64,000 nt of DNA from Arthrobacter sp. SLBN-122 (GTDB lineage: Bacteria > Actinomycetota > Actinomycetes > Actinomycetales > Micrococcaceae): positions 3,410,001-3,474,000 of the forward strand of contig NZ_VFMS01000001.1 in the NCBI RefSeq assembly GCF_006715165.1. The letters run 5' to 3'. Below the pieces are notes generated by a model. The model was not told the origin of the DNA. It was given only the letters and a program-made list of their open reading frames with translations, and made no database searches. The position numbers and the translations under genes were made by a program. Each line of letters starts with the position of its first letter. Position 1 is the stretch's first letter. Below, in pieces: positions 22,080 to 29,928 of this stretch.

Positions 22080-22340
22080 CAGGCCGCGTTCGGCCGGTAC
22101 CAGTCCGGGTAGAGGTCACTTCGGAACAGCACTGTGACGAGCCACGCCCCCTTAGAGGGGCCGGGCAACCTTCTGATCAAGTCACCGAGGTGGGCCGGGC
22201 AGGTGCCGGCCGTCCACCCCAGCGGACGGACAAGTCAATTGAAAGGCACCCACAAGGGGGGCCAATCGTTTTGTGAGTCACGACCACAGGGCGGAACGGC
22301 CAACACCTACTCTGCCAGCCAGTCCCGGACCAGCCACCCC
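22080..22340 (-). ncRNA. Putative IS110 bridge-RNA region
   Basis: Non-coding left end of the element, upstream of the transposase on the same strand. IS110-group elements encode their bridge RNA here. Visible structure includes CCGTCC/GGACGG (22210-22215 / 22224-22229, 8-nt loop) and a CCCCCTTAGAGGGG hairpin around 22149. GGTCAC at 22114-22119 complements GTGACC at 20954-20959 next to the inferred insertion point, a possible guide match. RNA ends and loops are not determined. Confidence 0.4.
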
Positions 22341-22377
22341 AATCCTCACAGTCGTTTTGAGCACTCATAACGACACT

Positions 22378-22397
22378 TGGCGCTACCCAGTTTTTCT
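22378..22397 (+). terminator. Right arm and T-run of the split gatB terminator
   Basis: GCTACCCAGTTTTTCTTT complements the arm at 20938-20948. Without the left arm adjacent it cannot fold as a simple hairpin; with the element excised it would be a standard intrinsic terminator. Confidence 0.65.
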
Positions 22398-22399
22398 TT

Positions 22400-22431
22400 A
22401 AGTACTCAAGTGCGCGTGCGGCCAAAGTACT
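22400..22431 (+). repeat. Pair of AAGTACT repeats upstream of the DUF5666-like gene
   Basis: AAGTACT occurs at 22400-22406 and 22425-22431, 25 bp apart, just outside the IS110 element and 26 bp before the candidate -10. It may be an operator. Confidence 0.3.
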
Positions 22432-22456
22432 TATATCCAGCAACGGAGCGCGGTCT

Positions 22457-22462
22457 TAGACT
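22457..22462 (+). promoter_or_regulatory. Candidate -10 TAGACT for the DUF5666-like gene
   Basis: TAGACT is followed by a leader of about 57 nt with a GGGAGGAG ribosome site before the ATG at 22526. It lies outside the IS element. Confidence 0.45.
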
Positions 22463-22525
22463 GATGCGCAGGATGCGGCTTTGGGCAATGACCTGGCCTC
22501 ACCGGAGCTGTGGGAGGAGACAGAC

Positions 22526-23221
22526 ATGTTTGTGGGGGACACACTGAAAATGCGCAAGGTAGCGCTCGCCGGGGCAGTGGCCCTGGCCTTGACGGGCACG
22601 GGAGCTGCGTTGGCCTGGTCTGCCACAGGCACGCCTACGCCGTCGCCCTCCCAGTCGGCGCCCGGCCAGGAGAAGGCACCAGGGAAGGCCACGGCACCCG
22701 GCCAGCAGGACAAACAGGACAAGAAAGCCCAGCGACCGCAGCCGCTCCATGGCGAGGGCGTGGTCAAGAACCCCGACGGAACCTTCCACACCAAGCTGGA
22801 ACAGCGCGGAACGGTGGAGTCGGTCAGCGAGTCGGCCATCACCGTCAAGAGCGAGGACGGCTTCTCCCAGACCTACACGGTGAACGGCGATACAAAGATC
22901 ACCGTTATACCTGCCCCGGCTGCGGATGGATCAGGGACAAATGGTTCGGGGACAAATGGCCCAAATGCTACGGGCGACGACGGCAAGCGGCTTAAGCCGG
23001 CGGACGGAACCATCGCGGACATCGCCGTGGGGGACACCGTACGCATCTCGGGCGTGAAGGATGGGGACAAGGCCACCGCCGGGCGGGTTGTGAAGGGCGC
23101 CGGTGACGGGCCAGGCCTTGGTTTGGGACGCGGCTTGGGACGCGGCCATGGCCTGGGACACAAGATGGGCCAGGGCAACCACCAGGACGACGGTAACCAC
23201 CAGGACGACGACGGGGCGTAA
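22526..23221 (+). CDS. Secreted DUF5666-like protein
   Basis: 231 residues from the ATG with GGGAGGAG 6 nt upstream (a second ATG eight codons on is possible). The N-terminal hydrophobic stretch VALAGAVALALTGTGAALAW is a signal peptide or anchor. A Pro/Gln/Lys-rich linker follows, then a beta-rich DUF5666-type unit (GTVESVSESAITVKSEDG ... TYTVNGDTKI ... IAVGDTVRISG) interrupted by an Asn/Gly/Thr-rich loop. The C-terminus is a Gly/Leu/Arg/His repeat ending in two NHQDD units. Exported; possibly binds metal through the His/Asp tail, which is speculation. Confidence 0.75.
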   Translation: MFVGDTLKMRKVALAGAVALALTGTGAALAWSATGTPTPSPSQSAPGQEKAPGKATAPGQQDKQDKKAQRPQPLHGEGVVKNPDGTFHTKLEQRGTVESVSESAITVKSEDGFSQTYTVNGDTKITVIPAPAADGSGTNGSGTNGPNATGDDGKRLKPADGTIADIAVGDTVRISGVKDGDKATAGRVVKGAGDGPGLGLGRGLGRGHGLGHKMGQGNHQDDGNHQDDDGA

Positions 23222-23270
23222 AGGCTGGATCCCGGCCCGGTCCTGCCTTCCTGAACCCGGACACCCCGGC

Positions 23271-24182
23271 TCAGCCCTGCCGCACCAGCCCCGCCATGAT
23301 GTCCTCCAGGGCCTCGCAGACCATCACCACGGCCCGCCGCTTCAGGTTTTCCGGCCGGGCCAGCAGGTCGATCCTGCGGCGCGTGCTGATGCCCTCCAGC
23401 GGCCGCAGCACGATGTCCGGGTTAAGGACCGGCCCTGCCGTATACCTGGGCAGCAGGCCCACCACGCCGCCGGCGGCCACGAGAGCCGCGACCGTGGAGT
23501 AGTCGTTGATGCGGTGCACAATGTTCGGCTCGCGGCTGGAGACTGCAGCGACGGCGGACAGGACGTCGGCGGGGGAGTAGCCGGGGTGGCTAGTCACCCA
23601 GGCCTCGGCGCCCACGTCGTCCGCCGTGACAGTGTCCTTTTGCGCCAACGGGTGGCCGGCGGGCAGTGCCACGTCCAGCGGTTCGTGCGCCAGCGGGATC
23701 ACCGCAACCCGTTCTGCGGGCCAGCGCGGACTGTGGTCCATGCGGTGCGCCAGGACCAGGTCGTACCGCGCGGTGAGGGCAGGGAAGTCCTGCTGGGCCA
23801 CGTCCTCGTCGGACAGTTCGATCCGGGGGTGCTCCGGCTTGTCCAGCATGCGAGCCAGCGGGGCAAACAACGCCTGCCCGGCGCTGTGGAAGCCGCTGAG
23901 GCTCACGCGGCCTGCCGGCGACTGGTGATAGGTGCTCAGGGCGCCGCGGGCGTCGGCCATGGCACTGACGACGGCGGCGCCCGCGTCCGCGAGTACCTGG
24001 CCGGCTTCCGTGAGGACCAGGTTCCGGCCCTCCTTGCGCGTCAGTGGTGCCTCGACCGTCCGCTGCAGGTGGGCCAGTTGCTGCGAGACGGCCGAAGGAG
24101 TGACCATGAGGGTGTCTGCCACGGCCTTGACACTTCCCAGTGCTCCCAGTTCGCGCAGGATCTCCAGCTGATGAACTTCCAC
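23271..24182 (-). CDS. LysR-family transcriptional regulator
   Basis: 303 residues. N-terminal winged helix-turn-helix (LGSVKAVADTLMVTPSAVSQQLAHL) with the linker helix, then a periplasmic-binding-protein-like effector domain (SLSGFHSAGQALFAPLARM). It is transcribed divergently from the tdh-kbl operon across 129 bp that contains a perfect CTAATCATTAG palindrome and a TTAGCA/TGCTAA pair, so it probably controls threonine degradation and itself. The effector is not known. Confidence 0.9.
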   Translation of the reverse strand: MEVHQLEILRELGALGSVKAVADTLMVTPSAVSQQLAHLQRTVEAPLTRKEGRNLVLTEAGQVLADAGAAVVSAMADARGALSTYHQSPAGRVSLSGFHSAGQALFAPLARMLDKPEHPRIELSDEDVAQQDFPALTARYDLVLAHRMDHSPRWPAERVAVIPLAHEPLDVALPAGHPLAQKDTVTADDVGAEAWVTSHPGYSPADVLSAVAAVSSREPNIVHRINDYSTVAALVAAGGVVGLLPRYTAGPVLNPDIVLRPLEGISTRRRIDLLARPENLKRRAVVMVCEALEDIMAGLVRQG

Positions 24183-24191
24183 GATCCCAGT

Positions 24192-24244
24192 CTAATCATT
24201 AGCAACCGCTACACCGTCGATTGAGAAGATCCTTGTTGTGCTAA
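24192..24244. promoter_or_regulatory. Candidate LysR operator region: CTAATCATTAG and TTAGCA...TGCTAA
   Basis: CTAATCATTAG (24192-24202) is an 11-bp perfect palindrome 10 bp upstream of the LysR start. TTAGCA (24199-24204) is mirrored by TGCTAA (24239-24244). Both fit a T-N11-A type LysR arrangement in a divergent region. Confidence 0.45.
24225..24230 (+). promoter_or_regulatory. -10 element GAAGAT ahead of a short leaderless ORF
   Basis: GAAGAT, 7 nt, then GTG at 24238. It is a candidate start of the tdh-kbl transcript. Confidence 0.4.
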
Positions 24245-24303
24245 CGCTTCGGCAGGGCTTCAATGAGGAGGACAAGACCTCGGATCTGAACGCCAAGAAG
24301 TAA
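24238..24303 (+). CDS. Possible leaderless 21-residue ORF upstream of tdh
   Basis: A GTG-initiated frame encodes (M)[20 protein letters not shown] and ends in TAA 8 nt before the tdh ATG. About three quarters of its third codon positions are G/C, as in real genes here. The -10-like GAAGAT lies 7 nt before the GTG. The tdh ribosome site (AAGGA) overlaps its stop, which would allow translational coupling. No known family; it may be a leader peptide or chance. Confidence 0.35.
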   Translation: MLTLRQGFNEEDKTSDLNAKK

Positions 24304-24311
24304 GGACGCCA

Positions 24312-25358
24312 ATGAAGGCCCTCTACAAGGCCGGCCCACACGCCGGTTTCGAACTCGTCGACCGGCCTGAGCCTGAGGCCGGCCCGGCGGACGTGAAGAT
24401 CCGGGTCATGACCACGGGGATCTGCGGTACGGACCTGCACATCCAGTCCTGGGATTCCTGGGCCCAGGGGATCATCGAAGCGCCCCTCATTGCCGGCCAC
24501 GAGTTCTATGGCGAAGTGGTGGAGGTGGGGGAAGACGTCCGGGACGTCAAGGTGGGTGACCGGGTCTCGGGTGAAGGCCACGTGGTGTGCGGCATCTGCC
24601 GCAACTGCCGGGCCGGCCGCCGCCAAATGTGCATTCATACTGTCAGCGTGGGGGTCCAGCGTGACGGTGCGTTCGCAGAGTACGTGGTGATCCCCGAAAC
24701 CAATGTCTGGGTCCACCACGATCCTTCCGTCACACCGGAGTTGGGCGCCATCTTCGACCCTTTCGGCAACGCTACCCACACAGCCCTGAGCTTCCCGCTG
24801 GTGGGGGAGGACGTCCTGATCACGGGCGCCGGCCCCATCGGCCTGATGGCCATCGCGGTCGCCCGCCATGCCGGCGCGCGAAAAATCGCCATCACGGACA
24901 TCTCCCGGCCCCGCCTGGACCTTGCACGGCAGCTCGGTGCGGACCTTGCCATCGATGTCTCCACCACCAGGGTCCGCGACGCCCAGCGCGAGCTGGGCAT
25001 GCGCGAAGGCTTCGACGTCGGAATGGAAATGTCAGGCCACCCCTCCGCCCTGCCGGAGATGATCGACAACATGAACCACGGCGGCCGGATCGCCATGCTG
25101 GGGCTGCCCATCCAGGAGATCACCATCGATTGGGGCAAGGTGGTCACCCACATGCTCACGCTCAAGGGCATCTACGGCCGGGAAATGTACGAAACCTGGT
25201 ACGCCATGAGCGCCATGCTGTCCTCCAACCCCGTCCTGCACGCGGGCATTTCCGCCGTGGTCACGGACACGCTTCCGGCCACCAACTGGGAGAAGGGCTT
25301 CGACATTGCCCGCAGCGGTGTGGGCGGCAAAGTTGTCCTCGACTGGACCCGACTGTAA
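24312..25358 (+). CDS. tdh: L-threonine 3-dehydrogenase
   Basis: 348 residues, zinc medium-chain dehydrogenase. It oxidises L-threonine to 2-amino-3-ketobutyrate with NAD+. The catalytic-zinc Cys is C38 (GICGTDLH) with H63-E64 (AGHEF). The structural zinc site is [15 protein letters not shown], and the Rossmann motif is GAGPIGLMA. The AAGGA ribosome site sits 6 nt upstream. It is followed 8 nt later by kbl, the next enzyme of the pathway, which confirms threonine as substrate over sorbitol-type relatives. Confidence 0.95.
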   Translation: MKALYKAGPHAGFELVDRPEPEAGPADVKIRVMTTGICGTDLHIQSWDSWAQGIIEAPLIAGHEFYGEVVEVGEDVRDVKVGDRVSGEGHVVCGICRNCRAGRRQMCIHTVSVGVQRDGAFAEYVVIPETNVWVHHDPSVTPELGAIFDPFGNATHTALSFPLVGEDVLITGAGPIGLMAIAVARHAGARKIAITDISRPRLDLARQLGADLAIDVSTTRVRDAQRELGMREGFDVGMEMSGHPSALPEMIDNMNHGGRIAMLGLPIQEITIDWGKVVTHMLTLKGIYGREMYETWYAMSAMLSSNPVLHAGISAVVTDTLPATNWEKGFDIARSGVGGKVVLDWTRL

Positions 25359-25366
25359 GGAAACCC

Positions 25367-26563
25367 ATGTACACCTCCATCAAGGGCCAGCTCCACGACG
25401 AGCTGGAAGACATCCGCACCGCCGGGCTCTACAAGACCGAACGCAGCATCAGCTCGCCGCAGTCCAGCCACATCACGGCCGGCCGGATTGGCGGCCCGGG
25501 CGCCGACGTGCTGAACTTCTGCGCCAACAACTACCTGGGCCTGGCAGACCACCCGGACATCATCAGTGCCGCCAAGGCTGCGATGGACGAGCGCGGCTTC
25601 GGCATGGCCAGCGTCCGTTTCATCTGCGGGACCCAGGACCTGCACCTGGAACTTGAGGCCAGGGTCTCCAAGTTCCTGGGCACCGAGGACACCATCCTGT
25701 TTTCCAGCTGCTTCGACGCCAATGGTGGAGTTTTCGAATCCCTTTTCGGCCCCGAGGACGCGGTCATTTCCGACGCCCTGAACCACGCCTCCATCATCGA
25801 CGGCATCCGCCTGTGCAAGGCCCGCCGCTACCGCTATGCCAACCAGGACATGGCCGAGCTCGAGGCCCGGCTGCAGGAGGCCCAGGACGCCCGCCGGAAG
25901 ATCATCGTCACTGACGGCGTGTTTTCGATGGACGGCTACCTGGCTCCGCTTGAAGCCATCTGCGACCTCGCCGAAAAATACGACGCCCTGGTGATGGTGG
26001 ACGATTCGCACGCCGTGGGCTTCATGGGTGCCACGGGCGCAGGCACACCCGAACACGCTGGGGTGTCACACCGGGTGGATATCTACACCGGCACGTTCGG
26101 CAAGGCCCTGGGCGGGGCGTCCGGCGGCTATGTTTCGGGCCGCAGGGAGATCGTTGCCATGCTGCGGCAGAAGGCCAGGCCCTACCTGTTCTCCAACTCC
26201 CTGGCTCCCGCCATTGTGGCCGCCACCCTCAAGGCGCTGGACCTGGTGGAAAACTCGGCGGACCTGCGCCGCCGCCTGTTCGAGAACGCCGAACTCTTCC
26301 GCCGCCGCATGACCGAGGAGGGCTTCGACCTGCTTCCCGGGGAACACGCCATCGTGCCGGTGATGTTTGGTGACGCCGTGATGGCCGCCAAGGTGGCTGA
26401 CCGCATGCTGCAGCACGGAGTCTTCGTCACCGCCTTCAGCTTCCCCGTGGTCCCGCGGGGTGCTGCGAGGATCCGGGTCCAGCTGTCGGCTGCACATTCA
26501 GCGGACGACGTCGAGGCGTGCGTGGGTGCCTTCGTCGCCAGCCGTGCCGAGGCAGCAGCCTGA
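25367..26563 (+). CDS. kbl: Glycine C-acetyltransferase (2-amino-3-ketobutyrate CoA ligase)
   Basis: 398 residues, PLP fold-type I alpha-oxoamine synthase. It cleaves 2-amino-3-ketobutyrate with CoA to glycine and acetyl-CoA. Visible are [14 protein letters not shown], the substrate loop [30 protein letters not shown] (PLP-contacting Asp and His) and the Schiff-base Lys in [10 protein letters not shown]. The ATG has TAAGGAA upstream. It forms the tdh-kbl pair. Confidence 0.96.
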   Translation: MYTSIKGQLHDELEDIRTAGLYKTERSISSPQSSHITAGRIGGPGADVLNFCANNYLGLADHPDIISAAKAAMDERGFGMASVRFICGTQDLHLELEARVSKFLGTEDTILFSSCFDANGGVFESLFGPEDAVISDALNHASIIDGIRLCKARRYRYANQDMAELEARLQEAQDARRKIIVTDGVFSMDGYLAPLEAICDLAEKYDALVMVDDSHAVGFMGATGAGTPEHAGVSHRVDIYTGTFGKALGGASGGYVSGRREIVAMLRQKARPYLFSNSLAPAIVAATLKALDLVENSADLRRRLFENAELFRRRMTEEGFDLLPGEHAIVPVMFGDAVMAAKVADRMLQHGVFVTAFSFPVVPRGAARIRVQLSAAHSADDVEACVGAFVASRAEAAA

Positions 26564-26591
26564 CGGGACTTCCACGGGACGCGAACTCTGC

Positions 26592-26597
26592 GAGGAT
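26592..26597 (+). promoter_or_regulatory. -10 element GAGGAT for a leaderless FAD oxidase gene
   Basis: GAGGAT, 6 nt, then ATG at 26604. This fixes the start; an in-frame extension upstream would overlap kbl. Confidence 0.55.
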
Positions 26598-26603
26598 GGA
26601 CGG

Positions 26604-27746
26604 ATGGCAGCACATTATGATGTCCTGATCGTGGGCGGCGGCATTGCCGGCCTGTCCCTGGCTTCCGAGCTGGCCGGCCGGTGCAGCGTGGCGCTGGTGG
26701 AGGCTGAGCAGGATCTGGCGTACCACACGTCCTCCCGCTCGGCCCGCCAGCTGATCCCCAGCTACGGCCCTCCCGTGGTGCAGGAGCTCACCGTCCGGAC
26801 CCTTGAGCTGATTGCGGCCCGGGACGCCGAACTGCCGGAACCGGTCCTGACGCCACGCAGTTTCATGCTGATTGGCTCAGAGGCGGATGTTGCCGCGGAA
26901 GCCAGCGGGCACATGCAGGCCATTACCGTGGACCGGGCGCTGGAGCTCTGTCCGGCCCTCCTCCCGCAAACCTTTGCCGCCGCCGGTCTGGACACCGGAT
27001 CCTATGGCTGCAATGCGCCCCTGCTGCTGGCCGATCACCGGCAACGCGCTGAAGCTGCCGGGGTGGACATCATCACCGGTGCCCGTGTGCATTCAGCACA
27101 ACGGCTGGGTTCCGGATGGCAGGTAGGTGCCGGTGCCGAGGGTTTCGAGGCGGGTGTCCTGGTTAACGCGGCCGGTGCATGGGCTGATGAGCTCGCAGTG
27201 CTCAGCGGCGTGGAGAAGCTTGGCCTGCAGCCGTACCGGCGCACTGCGGCGATTGCCGCCGTCGAACGCCCCCTGTCCGCTGCCACCCCCATGGTGGCGG
27301 CAGCGGACAATACGTTCTACTTCCGCCCGGACGGTGACGACGTATTGATTTCACCGTCCGAAACCGTGCCCAGCGGGCCCGAGGACGCGCAGCCGCGGCC
27401 CGGCGACGTGGAACGCATCGTGGAGAGGCTGAACTCTGTCACCAGCCTGGGGATTACCGGAATCCGCCGGGCCTGGACCGGCCTGCGCACCGAAGCCGCC
27501 GACGGGGTTCCGGTGGCCGGGTTCGACGCCGAAGCTCCCGGGTTCTACTGGCTTGCCGGGCAGGGTGGCTACGGCTTCCAGACTTCTGCTGCCATGGCTG
27601 AGCTGGCGGCCAGCCAGATCCTTGCCGGCCAGGCATTCGGAAGTGCGGCGTTTGGAGATGTTGCCGCCGGAAATGCAGCCGGCGACGGTCCGGCATCCCG
27701 GACAGCGCAGGCGCTTGCTGCCACCCGCTGGTCCATCCGACGCTGA
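26604..27746 (+). CDS. FAD-dependent oxidoreductase, glycine/D-amino-acid oxidase family
   Basis: 380 residues. The N-terminal FAD Rossmann motif is DVLIVGGGIAGLSLASELA. The DAO-family features VNAAGAWADEL and the C-terminal YWLAGQGGYGFQTS flavin motif are present. It should oxidise an amine or amino acid; the substrate cannot be read. It lies between kbl and hutI on the same strand with its own leaderless promoter, so a role in amino-acid catabolism is likely. Confidence 0.88.
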   Translation: MAAHYDVLIVGGGIAGLSLASELAGRCSVALVEAEQDLAYHTSSRSARQLIPSYGPPVVQELTVRTLELIAARDAELPEPVLTPRSFMLIGSEADVAAEASGHMQAITVDRALELCPALLPQTFAAAGLDTGSYGCNAPLLLADHRQRAEAAGVDIITGARVHSAQRLGSGWQVGAGAEGFEAGVLVNAAGAWADELAVLSGVEKLGLQPYRRTAAIAAVERPLSAATPMVAAADNTFYFRPDGDDVLISPSETVPSGPEDAQPRPGDVERIVERLNSVTSLGITGIRRAWTGLRTEAADGVPVAGFDAEAPGFYWLAGQGGYGFQTSAAMAELAASQILAGQAFGSAAFGDVAAGNAAGDGPASRTAQALAATRWSIRR

Positions 27747-27751
27747 AGAAT
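27746..27751 (+). promoter_or_regulatory. -10 element AAGAAT for leaderless hutI
   Basis: AAGAAT overlaps the last base of the preceding stop codon and ends 6 nt before the hutI ATG (27758). Confidence 0.5.
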
Positions 27752-27757
27752 GGTCCC

Positions 27758-28969
27758 ATGAGTACCCTGATCACCAATATTGCCGAGCTGATGACCCAGG
27801 ACCTGGAACACCGGGTCCTGAAGGACGCGGCGGTAGTGGTCGAGGGGGAACGGATCTCGTGGATCGGCGCCGCAGCTGATGCCCCGGCGGCAGATAACGC
27901 CGTGGACGCTGGCGGCCGGGCCATGCTCCCGGGGTGGGTGGACTCCCACAGCCACCTGCTGTTCGCCGGGGACCGTACTGCAGAATTCGAAGCCCGTATG
28001 GCGGGGGAGGCGTATGCCGCCGGCGGCATCGCCGTCACGATGAATGCCACCCGCGCCACGTCGGATTTCGACCTCACCCGCCTGGCCATGGGCAGGGTTG
28101 CCGAGGCAGTTTCGCAGGGGACGACGTACCTGGAAACGAAGACCGGCTACGGCCTGGATATCGGGAACGAGGCCCGGAGCGCGCGCATCGCCGCCACCAT
28201 AGCGGACCAGGTAACCTACCTTGGCGCCCATTTGGTTCCTGCCGGCCAGGACCCGGAGGAGTACACCGACCTGGTCTGCGGGCCGATGCTTGATGCCGTC
28301 CGCCCGTATGTCCAATGGGCCGACGTCTTTTGCGAGGAAGGTGCGTTCACCGCCGAACAATCCCGGCGCGTGCTGACCGCCTGCCGTGATGCCGGCCTGG
28401 GCCTGCGTGTGCATGGCAACCAACTGGGCGAGGGCCCTGGCGTGCAGCTTGCCGTAGAGCTGGGCGCAGCCAGCGTGGACCACGTCAACTACCTGGCCGG
28501 GCAGGACGTGAAGGCCCTTGCCGCTTCCTGGTCCGGGTGGGACGCCGCCGCGGGAACCGGTGGGCGGGGCACGGTGGCCACCTGCCTCCCCGCCTGCGAT
28601 CTCTCAACCCGGCAACCGTTGGCCCCCGCCCGCGAGCTTCTCGACGCCGGCGTGCAGGTGGCGCTTGCCTCCAATTGCAATCCCGGAACGTCGTACACAA
28701 GTTCCATGGCGTTCTGCGTCACCACCGCTGTCCTCCAGATGCACCTGAGCGTGCACGAGGCCGTCCGGGCTGCCACCTATGGGGGTGCGCTGGCGTTGCA
28801 CAGGGAAAGCGGCCGTGATGCCGACGGGGAACGCGCCGTGGGGTCCATCGCCGTCGGGCACCGGGCCGACCTGCACCTGCTGAATGCTCCTTCCGCGACG
28901 CATCTCGCTTACCGCCCGGGCATGCCGTTGACGTACGCTGTGTGGCGGGCAGGAGCCAGGGAGCGGTAG
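27758..28969 (+). CDS. hutI: Imidazolonepropionase
   Basis: 403 residues, amidohydrolase fold. It hydrolyses 4-imidazolone-5-propionate to N-formimino-glutamate in histidine degradation. Zinc ligands H64 and H66 are in PGWVDSHSHLLFAG; FEARMAGEAYAAGG, ETKTGYGLD, LRVHGNQLGEGPGV and LASNCNPGTSYTSSM are HutI-specific substrate and metal motifs. It has a start 11 nt after the upstream gene with a -10-like hexamer 6 nt away. No hutH, hutU or hutG is in the window. Confidence 0.93.
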   Translation: MSTLITNIAELMTQDLEHRVLKDAAVVVEGERISWIGAAADAPAADNAVDAGGRAMLPGWVDSHSHLLFAGDRTAEFEARMAGEAYAAGGIAVTMNATRATSDFDLTRLAMGRVAEAVSQGTTYLETKTGYGLDIGNEARSARIAATIADQVTYLGAHLVPAGQDPEEYTDLVCGPMLDAVRPYVQWADVFCEEGAFTAEQSRRVLTACRDAGLGLRVHGNQLGEGPGVQLAVELGAASVDHVNYLAGQDVKALAASWSGWDAAAGTGGRGTVATCLPACDLSTRQPLAPARELLDAGVQVALASNCNPGTSYTSSMAFCVTTAVLQMHLSVHEAVRAATYGGALALHRESGRDADGERAVGSIAVGHRADLHLLNAPSATHLAYRPGMPLTYAVWRAGARER

Positions 28970-28991
28970 GCCCGGACAGAGCTTCTGATTG

Positions 28992-29025
28992 TTCCTGATT
29001 CTTTCTCTTGGTTTATAATCAGGAA
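28992..29025 (+). promoter_or_regulatory. Promoter with TATAAT and a 9-bp inverted repeat operator (DeoR autoregulation)
   Basis: TTCCTGATT (28992-29000) and AATCAGGAA (29017-29025) are perfect inverted copies 16 bp apart. A consensus -10, TATAAT, sits at 29014-29019, overlapping the right half-site. A repressor bound here would block the DeoR-family gene downstream. A further TTCTGATT partial copy precedes it. Confidence 0.65.
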
Positions 29026-29070
29026 ACGTCATCGACAGCGGTGGCTGATGTATCGAAAGGCCCCGTTTGC

Positions 29071-29859
29071 ATGACGCGCACTGACCGGTTGACGGCGATC
29101 CTTGACCTGCTGGCCAGGACCGGGCAAGTGGAGGTTGACGAGATTGTCAGCACCCTCAATGTCTCGCCGGCCACGGCGCGGCGTGACCTGGACAGCTTGG
29201 CCAAACGCCGGCTGCTGACGCGTACCCGGGGTGGCGCCACTACCGGCGCCCTGGCCTACGATCTTCCCGGCCGCTACAACCGCGACGACCACGCGGAGGC
29301 CAAGGAACAGATTGCCCAGTGCGCCTCGGCGTTGATCCGGCCCGGGGCGGTGATTGGCCTGTGCGGGGGGACCACCAGCACCGCGCTCGCGCAGATCCTC
29401 GCTACCCGTGAGGACCTGAACGCGCCGTCCAATCAGCCCACCCTTACTGTGGTCACCAATGCCATCAACATCGCCGGCCAATTGGCGGTGCGGCCCAACA
29501 TCAAGGTGATGGTGACCGGGGGAATCCTCAACCCGCGGTCCTATGAGCTGGTGGGGCCCTATACGGACATCATCATGCAGAAGGTGGTGCTGGACATCGC
29601 GTTCATCGGTGTCAACGGCATTGATCCCGAAGTTGGCCCAACCAACACGGGGGAAGGGGAGGCATCAGTGAACGCCCTGCTCGCCAGCAGGGCCCGGGTG
29701 TCCTATGTCCTGGCCGATTCCTCCAAGGTGGGCGTGCGGGCCTTCGCCACCATGGACGGCTATGACTTCACCCGTCTGATTACCGATTCCGGGATCTCCC
29801 CACGGGACAAGGCTGCCTTTGAGGCCAACGGCACGGAAGTGATCGTCGCGCCGGCCTGA
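29071..29859 (+). CDS. DeoR-family transcriptional repressor
   Basis: 262 residues. N-terminal DeoR helix-turn-helix (RLTAILDLLARTGQVEVDEIV ... SPATARRDLDSL), then the DeoR sensor domain (VIGLCGGTTSTALAQ, IKVMVTGGILN, DIAFIGVNGIDPEVG, YVLADSSKVG) that binds sugar phosphates. The ATG at 29071 is chosen because GAAAGG precedes it and it starts the canonical MTRTDRLTAIL. It is preceded by a TATAAT promoter inside an inverted repeat, suggesting autoregulation. Its metabolic target is not adjacent. Confidence 0.9.
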   Translation: MTRTDRLTAILDLLARTGQVEVDEIVSTLNVSPATARRDLDSLAKRRLLTRTRGGATTGALAYDLPGRYNRDDHAEAKEQIAQCASALIRPGAVIGLCGGTTSTALAQILATREDLNAPSNQPTLTVVTNAINIAGQLAVRPNIKVMVTGGILNPRSYELVGPYTDIIMQKVVLDIAFIGVNGIDPEVGPTNTGEGEASVNALLASRARVSYVLADSSKVGVRAFATMDGYDFTRLITDSGISPRDKAAFEANGTEVIVAPA

Positions 29860-29916
29860 TTTCCGGGGAGTCCAGTGGTTCGGCAGTTCCATCAGCCCGG
29901 ATCCAGAAACTGAAGG

Positions 29917-29922
29917 CAAGAT
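29917..29922 (+). promoter_or_regulatory. -10 element CAAGAT for a leaderless CPBP gene
   Basis: CAAGAT, 6 nt, then ATG at 29929. Identical hexamer and spacing to ligA. Confidence 0.6.
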
Positions 29923-29928
29923 GGGAAC

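Larger units (their letters stand above)
20962..22377 (-). mobile_element. IS110-family insertion sequence (ends inferred)
   Basis: The element holds one DEDD transposase read on the minus strand, about 20 bp after its stop, and about 330 bp of non-coding DNA before its start. This is the long-left-end arrangement typical of the IS110 group, which lacks terminal inverted repeats. Ends are inferred from the split terminator: a CT dinucleotide flanks both sides (20960-20961 and 22376-22377), which would be the shared core. Removing the interval rejoins one terminator hairpin. Confidence 0.65.

Noticed and set aside
20962..22377. Terminal inverted repeats of the insertion sequence
   Set aside because: The 11-bp inverted repeat flanking the element (20938 and 22382) is the host terminator stem, not IS ends; IS110 elements lack such repeats.
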